A stretch of 64,000 nt of DNA. It comes from an uncultured Lachnospiraceae bacterium. GTDB lineage: Bacteria > Bacillota > Clostridia > Lachnospirales > Lachnospiraceae. Position numbers and translations under genes: made by a program. Within the stretch, counting starts at the first letter, position 1. Each line of letters opens with the position of its first letter. The stretch spans positions 20,962 to 84,961 of the forward strand of contig ONKG01000004.1 in the NCBI GenBank assembly GCA_900318375.1, in the 5' to 3' direction. Positions 8,905 to 16,265 of the stretch are shown piece by piece. Below the pieces are notes generated by a model. The model searched no databases. It was not told where the DNA came from and saw only the letters and a list, made by a program, of their open reading frames with translations.

Positions 8905-10362
8905 GTGCGCAAGAAATCAATAGGGGCCAATGCGGTCCTGAATCTGATCAAGGTGGCCAGTACCATACTGTTCCCTCTGATCACCTTTCCCTACATTTCC
9001 CGTGTCCTGCAGGTGGATAATGTCGGAAAGATCAATTATGGTACTTCGGTAGTCAATTATTTTGCCCTGATTGCCGCCCTGGGCGTGAACATATATGGTG
9101 TGCGGGAGGGAAGCCGGCGCAAAAAAGGAAGGGCGTTTGACAACTTTGCCTCAGAGGTCTTTTCTCTGAATCTGCTGGCTACATTTGTGTCCTACTTGTC
9201 GCTGGCCTTGCTGCTCCTGTTTGTACCCAAATTCCGGGACTACAGACTGGTGATCATGATTTTGAGCCTGTCCATTGTGCTGACGACATTCGGGATTGAA
9301 TGGGTCAATACGGTCTTTGAGGATTACCTCTATATTACGGTACGAAGTCTGATCGTACAGATCCTGTGTATGGCCGGAATGTTCCTGTTCATAAAAAAAC
9401 CGGAAGATTATCTCAAGTATGCCGTCATCACAGTCTTGTCCAGCGGGATCACCTGTGTGGCCAACTGGATTTACTGCAGAAGGTATACACGGCTCCGTCT
9501 GATCCTGACTGCCGCAGTCTTTACGCATCTGAAACCGATGCTGATCTTTTTTGCCAATCACCTGGCAATCACGATCTATGTCACGGCAGATACGACAATG
9601 CTGGGCTGGATGAAGGGGGACTATTATTCAGGTCTTTACGCAGTTTCCGTAAAAGTGTATCAATGCGTCAAGAGCCTGATGACGGCTGTCTATATGGTCA
9701 CGATCCCGGAACTTTCCAGACAGGCTTCCTCAGGGGAAAAAGAGAAGTATAAAAAGCTTCTGACCAATATTTCCTGTACCATCATTCTGCTCATACTTCC
9801 CTGTATGGCGGGAATGATCGCCTTTGCCCGCAATATTGTTATCCTGATCTCCGGCAGCAGCTACGAAGCGGCGACACCGTCCCTTCAGATCCTGGGCGTA
9901 GCCCTGATCTTTGCTGTCGCGAGCGGAGTGGTCGTCAACTGTATCAATACCCCGAACGGACTGGAAAAGTACAGCCTTTTTGCAACGGTCATAGCGGCTG
10001 TCGTCAATGTGATCCTGAACATTTTCCTGATTCCTGTCATGGCGCAGAACGGCGCGGCCCTGACGACTGTGCTGGCTGAGGTCACCGTATTTGCTATCTG
10101 CGTCTATCGCCTGTCGGACGTCGGAGCCTATGTGAATGTCAGGGAGATCCTGAGAGAATTACTGATCGCCGCAGCAGGATCGGCGCTGGTCTTCCTGGTC
10201 AGGTATGCTCTGGGCCGTTTTATCACAGGATCCCTGCTCATGCTCCTTCTGGGTATCCTGATCAGTCCGCTTGTGTACGCTGCTTTTCTGGGAATTGCGC
10301 GTGACAGGTACTTTCTCTCCGCGCTCGGCGGGGGGCTGAAGAAGATACGAAAACAACAATAA
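8905..10362 (+). CDS. Wzx-type polysaccharide flippase
   Basis: A 485-residue integral membrane protein with about 12-14 hydrophobic segments and the N-terminal pattern ANAVLNLIKVASTILFPLITFPYISRVL (broken here as NLIKVASTILFPLITF and PYISRVL), which is diagnostic for the oligosaccharide flippase (PST/MOP) family. It should move lipid-linked repeat units across the cytoplasmic membrane. The start is a GTG at 8905: GGGGAGGA lies six bases upstream and the ATG one frame away (8903) gives no protein. No Wzy polymerase with a clear signature is seen; one of the DUF2142-like proteins might fill that place. Confidence 0.88.
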   Translation: MRKKSIGANAVLNLIKVASTILFPLITFPYISRVLQVDNVGKINYGTSVVNYFALIAALGVNIYGVREGSRRKKGRAFDNFASEVFSLNLLATFVSYLSLALLLLFVPKFRDYRLVIMILSLSIVLTTFGIEWVNTVFEDYLYITVRSLIVQILCMAGMFLFIKKPEDYLKYAVITVLSSGITCVANWIYCRRYTRLRLILTAAVFTHLKPMLIFFANHLAITIYVTADTTMLGWMKGDYYSGLYAVSVKVYQCVKSLMTAVYMVTIPELSRQASSGEKEKYKKLLTNISCTIILLILPCMAGMIAFARNIVILISGSSYEAATPSLQILGVALIFAVASGVVVNCINTPNGLEKYSLFATVIAAVVNVILNIFLIPVMAQNGAALTTVLAEVTVFAICVYRLSDVGAYVNVREILRELLIAAAGSALVFLVRYALGRFITGSLLMLLLGILISPLVYAAFLGIARDRYFLSALGGGLKKIRKQQ

Positions 10363-10443
10363 GCAGTGATCATTGCGGCTGATGATGCTGCAGCCGGAAA
10401 ACAGTGAGTTATCAATCATTTATCATTTCATGAGGAGTCAGAT

Positions 10444-11463
10444 ATGAATATTATCGTGACCGGCGGCGCCGGATTTATAGGAAGTAATTTTATTTTTTAC
10501 GAACTGGAAAAGCATCCGGAGGATCGTTTCATCTGCGTGGATAAGCTGACCTATGCGGGAAATCTTTCCACCCTCGCGCCGGTGATGGACAAGCCGAATT
10601 TCCGCTTTGTCAAGATGGATATCTGTGACCGGGAAGGAATCTACCGCCTTTTCGAAGAAGAAAAACCCGATATCGTCGTCAACTTTGCTGCGGAATCTCA
10701 TGTGGACCGCTCTATCGAGAATCCGGAGATCTTCCTGCAGACAAATATTATCGGAACCTCTACACTGATGGATGCCTGCCGCAAATACGGCATCACACGT
10801 TACCATCAGGTTTCCACGGATGAGGTCTACGGAGATCTTCCGCTGGACCGGCCGGATCTTTTCTTTACCGAGGAGACACCGATCCACACCAGCAGCCCCT
10901 ACAGCAGTTCAAAGGCTTCTGCAGATCTTCTGGTGCTGGCATATCACAGGACCTATGGACTCCCTGTCTCCATCAGCCGCTGTTCCAACAACTATGGTCC
11001 CTACCATTTCCCGGAGAAGCTGATCCCTCTGATGGTCATCAATGCACTGCATGATAAGCCTCTTCCCGTTTACGGTGAGGGTCTCAATGTGCGCGACTGG
11101 CTGTATGTGGAGGATCATTGCAAGGCGATCGATCTGGTTATGCGCAAGGGCACAGTCGGAGAAGTCTATAATATCGGCGGCCACAATGAGATGAAGAATA
11201 TCGATATCGTGAAACTGATCTGCAAGGAACTGGGAAAACCCGAGAGCCTGATCACTTACGTGACAGACCGCAAAGGCCACGATATGCGTTACGCGATCGA
11301 TCCGACCAAGATCCACAATGAGCTCGGATGGCTGCCGGAGACCATGTTCAAAGATGGTATCAAGAAGACGATCCGCTGGTATCTCGACAATCAGGCCTGG
11401 TGGCAGCCCATCATCGACGGAGAATACCAGAATTATTATGAGCAGATGTACGGCGGCCGTTGA
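10444..11463 (+). CDS. rfbB: dTDP-glucose 4,6-dehydratase
   Basis: A 339-residue short-chain dehydrogenase. Seen: NAD-binding [11 protein letters not shown] at the start, [17 protein letters not shown] and the catalytic YSSSKA (YxxxK). These are the RmlB signatures. It converts dTDP-glucose to dTDP-4-keto-6-deoxyglucose in the cytoplasm, second step of dTDP-L-rhamnose synthesis. Length is normal. AGGAG lies six bases before the ATG. rfbD follows at 54 bases and rfbC is at 14385; the first enzyme RmlA is not in this window. Confidence 0.96.
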   Translation: MNIIVTGGAGFIGSNFIFYELEKHPEDRFICVDKLTYAGNLSTLAPVMDKPNFRFVKMDICDREGIYRLFEEEKPDIVVNFAAESHVDRSIENPEIFLQTNIIGTSTLMDACRKYGITRYHQVSTDEVYGDLPLDRPDLFFTEETPIHTSSPYSSSKASADLLVLAYHRTYGLPVSISRCSNNYGPYHFPEKLIPLMVINALHDKPLPVYGEGLNVRDWLYVEDHCKAIDLVMRKGTVGEVYNIGGHNEMKNIDIVKLICKELGKPESLITYVTDRKGHDMRYAIDPTKIHNELGWLPETMFKDGIKKTIRWYLDNQAWWQPIIDGEYQNYYEQMYGGR

Positions 11464-11517
11464 CCCCTGTGCCGGGGAGCAGAAAGACAGCCGCTGCCGA
11501 GAAAAGAGGACAGAGAT

Positions 11518-12426
11518 ATGAAGGTACTGGTGACCGGTGTCAACGGACAGCTTGGACATGATGTAATGAATGAACTTGCAAAAAGAGGACATGAAGGGAT
11601 CGGAAGCGATCTTGCGCCCGCTTATGCAGGGGTCATGGACGGAACCGCGGTAACAGGCATGCCCTATATCTCTCTGGATATTACCGACCGGGAGAGTGTT
11701 CTGGAAGCCATCCGGAACTGCCGTCCTGACGCAGTCGTTCACTGTGCGGCGTGGACCGCTGTCGATCTGGCGGAAGATGAGGACAAGGCGGACAAGGTGC
11801 GCGCCATCAATGCGCAGGGAACGCAGAATATTGCGGACGCATGCAAAGAGACCGACTGTGTCATGCTCTATCTGAGCACGGACTATGTATTTGACGGCCA
11901 GGGCACGGAGCCCTGGAAACCGGACTGTAAAGACTATAAACCTCTCAATGTCTACGGTCAGACCAAGCTGGAGGGGGAACTGGCAGTTTCCGGAACACTG
12001 GACAAATATTTTATTGTCCGGATCGCCTGGGTGTTCGGCGTGAACGGAAAGAATTTCATCAAAACCATGCTCAATGTGGGAAAGACACACGATACCGTCC
12101 GCGTCGTCAATGATCAGATCGGAACGCCTACTTACACCTTTGATCTGGCAAGACTCCTGGTCGACATGATCGAGACAGACAAATACGGGTATTACCACGC
12201 TACCAATGAAGGCGGATATATCTCATGGTATGACTTTACCTGCGAGATCTACCGTCAGGCAGGATATGATACCAGGGTAATTCCCGTGACAACGCAGGAA
12301 TATGGCCTGTCCAAAGCGGCGCGGCCCTTCAACAGCCGTCTGGATAAATCCAAACTCAGGGAAAAGGGATTCACTCCGCTTCCCGACTGGAAGGATGCTC
12401 TGGCCAGATTTTTGAAAACACAGTGA
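11518..12426 (+). CDS. rfbD: dTDP-4-dehydrorhamnose reductase
   Basis: A 302-residue RmlD: VTGVNGQLGHDV (NADPH binding, residues 4-15), CAAWTAVDLAE, LSTDYVFDG and the catalytic YGQTKLEGE, all family signatures. It performs the final reduction giving dTDP-L-rhamnose. It is slightly longer than the usual 285-295 residues because of the segment after the first strand. It lies between rfbB and a glycosyltransferase in the same direction. Confidence 0.95.
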   Translation: MKVLVTGVNGQLGHDVMNELAKRGHEGIGSDLAPAYAGVMDGTAVTGMPYISLDITDRESVLEAIRNCRPDAVVHCAAWTAVDLAEDEDKADKVRAINAQGTQNIADACKETDCVMLYLSTDYVFDGQGTEPWKPDCKDYKPLNVYGQTKLEGELAVSGTLDKYFIVRIAWVFGVNGKNFIKTMLNVGKTHDTVRVVNDQIGTPTYTFDLARLLVDMIETDKYGYYHATNEGGYISWYDFTCEIYRQAGYDTRVIPVTTQEYGLSKAARPFNSRLDKSKLREKGFTPLPDWKDALARFLKTQ

Positions 12427-12475
12427 GAAATATATTCTGTGCCCGGACTTGCGCCCCGGCAGGAGGACTGATTTT

Positions 12476-13267
12476 ATGAAACAACTGCATACCTTTGCTG
12501 TCTGCGCTTACAAGGAGAGCCCCTATCTGGAGGAATGTATTCGGTCGCTGCTCTTCCAGACGGTCAGTAGCAATATTATAATTGCCACTTCCACGCCGAA
12601 CGATTATATTTCTTCCATCGCAGAGAAATATGATCTTCCCCTGATCGTCAATCCGGGAGAGAGCGGGATCACCCAGGACTGGAACTTTGCCTATACGCAC
12701 ACGGACAGCAAATATGTCACGATCGCCCACCAGGATGATATCTATGATGCCGAATACCTGGAGACAGCATTGAAAAAGCTGGAGGGCGCCCGCAGACCCC
12801 TGATTTTCTTCAGCGATTATTATGAGATCCGGGAGAATGAAAAGACCTACAGCAACCGCCTGCTGAGGATCAAGCGGCTCATGCTGCTGCCCATCCGCCT
12901 GCCCATGGCGGAACAGTCCCGCTGGATCCGGAGGCGCATCCTTTCCTTCGGGTCTCCGATCTGCTGTCCATCCGTCACATTTGCCAAAGCCAATCTTCCC
13001 TATGCGGTGTTTCAGCATGGCTTCAGGGCCTGTGAGGACTGGCAGGCATGGGAGATGATCTCAAAGCTCAAAGGGGATTTTCTGTACTCTCCCAGGGCGC
13101 TGATGGGACATCGGATTCACGAGGGATCCGAGACCTCGGCCATCATAGAAGACCACGGCAGAACAGAAGAAGAGTACATCATGTACCGCAAATTCTGGCC
13201 GGATAAAATTGCCCGCATGCTCAACAGGGCATATTCGACGGCGCAGGGATCAAATCATCTCGAGTAA
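12476..13267 (+). CDS. Glycosyltransferase, GT2-like
   Basis: A 263-residue protein. The N-terminus reads FAVCAYKESPYLEECIRSLL, a GT2 opening, and HQDDIYDAEYLE supplies the DXD-type metal site (about residue 87). The middle (SPICCPSVTFAKANLP) and a CEDWQAWEMI segment agree with GT2 enzymes. ATG 12476 is used because AGGAGGAC ends seven bases earlier; an upstream TTG at 12449 is in frame but lacks a site. It is likely to add one sugar of the repeat unit. Donor and acceptor are unknown. Confidence 0.8.
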   Translation: MKQLHTFAVCAYKESPYLEECIRSLLFQTVSSNIIIATSTPNDYISSIAEKYDLPLIVNPGESGITQDWNFAYTHTDSKYVTIAHQDDIYDAEYLETALKKLEGARRPLIFFSDYYEIRENEKTYSNRLLRIKRLMLLPIRLPMAEQSRWIRRRILSFGSPICCPSVTFAKANLPYAVFQHGFRACEDWQAWEMISKLKGDFLYSPRALMGHRIHEGSETSAIIEDHGRTEEEYIMYRKFWPDKIARMLNRAYSTAQGSNHLE

Positions 13268-13279
13268 CAGGGAAATTCT

Positions 13280-13966
13280 ATGAAAAAACTATGTATTATA
13301 CCTGCTTTTAATGAAAGTGAAAGTATTGTAAAAACGGTGCAGAATATTAATGAATTTGCGCCGGATTTTGATGTGATCGTGATCAATGACAGCTCGAAAG
13401 ACAATACGCTGGATATATGCAGGGAAAACAATATTCCGGTACTCGATCTGCCGATCAATCTGGGGATCGGAGGTGCCGTGCAGACCGGCTATCTGTATGC
13501 GCTCAAAAACGGCTATGAGATCGCAGTCCAGATGGACGGAGACGGCCAGCATGACGCCAGATATCTGGGGATGATGGAGAAGACGCTCTGTGAGAAAAAC
13601 GCGGACATGGTCATCGGTTCACGTTTTATTAAGAAAGAAGGCTTTCAGACTTCCAGCATCCGCAGAGTCGGAATAGGCATTTTCCGTTTTCTCTCAAAGT
13701 TCCTGTTCGGGAAGGAAATCACCGATGCTACATCCGGCATGCGGATGAGCAACAAAAGGACCATCGAGCTCTTCGTGAAAGATTATCCCAGGGATTATCC
13801 GGAACCGGAGACGGTCTGCAGACTGCTGCGGAAACATTTTAAGGTCGTTGAGGTCCCGGTGATGATGAGAGAACGGGAAAGTGGAGTTTCCTCTATTTCC
13901 ATGCGTAAATCCGTATACTATATGGTGAAGGTTACGTTGGCAATTCTGATCGAAAGAATGAGGTAA
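13280..13966 (+). CDS. Glycosyltransferase family 2 (polyprenyl-phosphate sugar synthase-like)
   Basis: A 228-residue enzyme: IIPAFNESESIVKTV, VINDSSKDNT, LPINLGIGGAVQTGYLYA and MDGDGQHD. This is the DPM1/Pgf-type layout (dolichyl- or undecaprenyl-phosphate sugar synthases), here without membrane helices. The following gene, four bases downstream, encodes a DUF2304 membrane protein that commonly accompanies such enzymes and may anchor it. It could make an undecaprenyl-phosphate-linked sugar donor for use outside the membrane by a DUF2142/GT-C-like protein; that link is inference. Confidence 0.88.
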   Translation: MKKLCIIPAFNESESIVKTVQNINEFAPDFDVIVINDSSKDNTLDICRENNIPVLDLPINLGIGGAVQTGYLYALKNGYEIAVQMDGDGQHDARYLGMMEKTLCEKNADMVIGSRFIKKEGFQTSSIRRVGIGIFRFLSKFLFGKEITDATSGMRMSNKRTIELFVKDYPRDYPEPETVCRLLRKHFKVVEVPVMMRERESGVSSISMRKSVYYMVKVTLAILIERMR

Positions 13967-13970
13967 GAGA

Positions 13971-14333
13971 ATGTCTCTTCGTTTACAGATAATACTGCTG
14001 GTATTTCTCGGAATCGGACTCGCGGTCGTCGTGAATATGGTCAGAAAACGTATCCTGGAATTGAAATATGTTCTGGTCTGGCTGTTCGCGGATCTGGTCC
14101 TTGTCATTCTGGTCCTTTTTCCGAGTCTGATCAAAGGGATCACCAGGATTCTGGGAATACAGTCGACCATGAATATGATCTTCTTTCTGGGCTTTCTTTT
14201 GTCGCTGGTCATTATTTTTACGCTTACGGTCGCCATCTCCAAGGTAACCGCGGAGGTGAGGAGAATGAGCCAGACAATCGCCATGCTGGACAAGAAGCTT
14301 TTGGAAGCCGGGTCCGAAAATACAGATCAATAA
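13971..14333 (+). CDS. DUF2304 small membrane protein
   Basis: A 120-residue protein with three hydrophobic segments (about 5-22, 34-52 and 68-90) and a charged C-terminal helix (TAEVRRMSQTIAMLDKKLLE). The LELKYVLVWLFADLVL stretch is typical of DUF2304. It starts four bases after the preceding GT2 stop, so the pair is tightly coupled; such proteins are thought to be membrane partners of GT2 enzymes. Confidence 0.82.
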   Translation: MSLRLQIILLVFLGIGLAVVVNMVRKRILELKYVLVWLFADLVLVILVLFPSLIKGITRILGIQSTMNMIFFLGFLLSLVIIFTLTVAISKVTAEVRRMSQTIAMLDKKLLEAGSENTDQ

Positions 14334-14384
14334 CAGGTGTGCGGCTTTGACAGATGCCGGACATCAGGAAACGCGAGGTTGAAG

Positions 14385-14987
14385 ATGGGACAGATTAAAG
14401 TAACAAAAACGGATATTGAAGGCCTCTTTGTGATAGAACCCACAGTCCACGGGGACAGCAGGGGATATTTTATGGAGACCTATAATCAGAAGGATATGCA
14501 GGAAGCAGGGCTGAATATGGTTTTTGTCCAGGACAACCAGAGCATGTCCGCCAAAGGTGTGCTGAGAGGGCTTCATTTTCAAAAGCAGTATCCCCAGGGA
14601 AAACTCGTTCGCGTGATCCGCGGGGAGGTGTTTGATGTGGCGGTCGATCTTCGTAAAAACAGTGCAACCTTCGGAAAGTGGTTCGGGATCGTCCTTTCCG
14701 CGGAAAACAAAAAGCAGTTTTATATCTCGGAAGGTTTTGCGCACGGATTCCTGGTCCTGAGTGATGAAGCCGAGTTCTGCTACAAGGTGACTGATTTCTA
14801 CCGTCCGGGCGATGAGGGCGGAATGGCCTGGAACGATCCGGAGATCGGAATCGACTGGCCCTCGATCAGGGGCACTTACTGCGGAAGTGCGGACAGTGCC
14901 GGATATACCCTTGAGGACGGCACGCCTCTCAACCTCAGTGATAAAGATAAGAAGTGGAAGGGGCTGTCGGAGACATTCCACTTTTGA
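14385..14987 (+). CDS. rfbC: dTDP-4-dehydrorhamnose 3,5-epimerase
   Basis: A 200-residue cupin enzyme: GDSRGYFMETYN, QDNQSMSAKGVLRGLHFQ (with the catalytic His in RGLHFQ), GEVFDVAVDLR and GFAHGFLVLSDEAEFCYK. All are RmlC signatures. It epimerises C3 and C5 of dTDP-4-keto-6-deoxyglucose before RmlD acts. ATG 14385 gives the normal length; the frame is open back to 14337 but without family sequence. It is separated from rfbB/rfbD by three genes, yet in the same operon direction. Confidence 0.95.
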   Translation: MGQIKVTKTDIEGLFVIEPTVHGDSRGYFMETYNQKDMQEAGLNMVFVQDNQSMSAKGVLRGLHFQKQYPQGKLVRVIRGEVFDVAVDLRKNSATFGKWFGIVLSAENKKQFYISEGFAHGFLVLSDEAEFCYKVTDFYRPGDEGGMAWNDPEIGIDWPSIRGTYCGSADSAGYTLEDGTPLNLSDKDKKWKGLSETFHF

Positions 14988-15014
14988 TCCGAAGCAAAAG
15001 GAAAAGGACTGCCC

Positions 15015-16244
15015 ATGAAGAAAAGAAACATGCCGGTGATTCCGGAAATTCAGAAGAAGCATCTTGCAGCTGCCGGAATAGCAGTTGTTTTTCTGCTGCT
15101 TATATTACTGATTGCTCTGCGCCGCGGGAATAGAGCGGATCTGAGAGGCAGGACCGTGGAGGAGGATACGATCAGCTATTCCCTGAGATGGCTGGGAGAT
15201 GACTACGAAGGTACCTACACGGGCAGGACTGTCAACGGAAAGCCGGAAGGCACAGGTGTATTCACCGACAAAGACGGGGCGATCACCTACAGCGGCGAGT
15301 GGAAGGGGGGAAAGCTCAGCGGATATGGCTCGGTTCAGTATGCGGACGGAACACATGAAGAGGGGATGTACCTGGATGGAAAACGTCACCACTGGATCCG
15401 CAGATATGACTCGGACAAAGATTACAAAGACGGAGTCTATGATTTCGGCAATCTCTACGGCTGTATGAGCACTTTCCGGGACGGCAGCCTCTATCACGAA
15501 ACACTCATTGCCAACGGAGACCATGTCTCCCAGATCCGCAAAAACGCAGTCAAGCTCACAAAGGATCTGATCGCGAGTAAGGGATATATTGACAAGTACG
15601 TGTATATTACAGGAAAGATTGCCTACACAGAAGAAACAGAAACCAGCTGCAATTACCGTATCGCCAGCGACAGTGTCGGAATGGTCATCTGCAATTACAC
15701 GAATACGGCAGGCTACCGATCGGCACAGCCCGTGATGCCCAATATGACAGTCGGTCAGACGATCACAGTTTTCGGTTTTTATACAGGACTTGTCCGGGAT
15801 GAGCTGCCTGCAGACAAGGACTATTATGAGTATTCCTGTATTCAGATCGACCCTGTTTTCGGAGAGCCGGCATCCGGAGACAATGACCGGGGGACATATG
15901 CTTCCATAAGCAGAAATCCCTACTCCTACTGCGGAAAGATTCTGGAGGGAGACTATGCTGTGGAAAAGTTTACCAAGAGCGGGGAGCTTTTCTATGTGTT
16001 TGTCCATCCGTCCGGAGCAGAGAAAGAAAAATATGTTCTGCGTATCGAGGCAGAACCGGATGAGGTCTTTTTCGGCGGAGAGACGCTGAACATAAAAGGA
16101 TTCATTGTCGGACAGCAGAAAACAGAAATCTGGGAGAAGGAGTTTACTGATGATAACGATGATGATGCCGAAGAAGAGATAGAGCTTTCCGGATATAAAA
16201 AATACCCTGTCATCCGGGTGATCAGCTTTGAGCACAGAAAATGA
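15015..16244 (+). CDS. MORN-repeat membrane-anchored protein
   Basis: A 409-residue protein with a basic start, one membrane segment (about residues 17-34, AAAGIAVVFLLLILLIAL) and an external or internal domain beginning with MORN-type repeats: YEGTYTGRTVNGKPEGTG, YSGEWKGGKLSGYG, EEGMYLDG. The rest (about 150-409) has no family I recognise; it contains an acidic run DDNDDDAEEEIE near the end. MORN repeats bind lipids or partner proteins. Its place between rfbC and the second DUF2142-like gene suggests a role in surface polymer assembly or attachment, but the function is unknown. Confidence 0.7.
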   Translation: MKKRNMPVIPEIQKKHLAAAGIAVVFLLLILLIALRRGNRADLRGRTVEEDTISYSLRWLGDDYEGTYTGRTVNGKPEGTGVFTDKDGAITYSGEWKGGKLSGYGSVQYADGTHEEGMYLDGKRHHWIRRYDSDKDYKDGVYDFGNLYGCMSTFRDGSLYHETLIANGDHVSQIRKNAVKLTKDLIASKGYIDKYVYITGKIAYTEETETSCNYRIASDSVGMVICNYTNTAGYRSAQPVMPNMTVGQTITVFGFYTGLVRDELPADKDYYEYSCIQIDPVFGEPASGDNDRGTYASISRNPYSYCGKILEGDYAVEKFTKSGELFYVFVHPSGAEKEKYVLRIEAEPDEVFFGGETLNIKGFIVGQQKTEIWEKEFTDDNDDDAEEEIELSGYKKYPVIRVISFEHRK

Positions 16245-16265
16245 TATAACAGGAACGTATATTGT

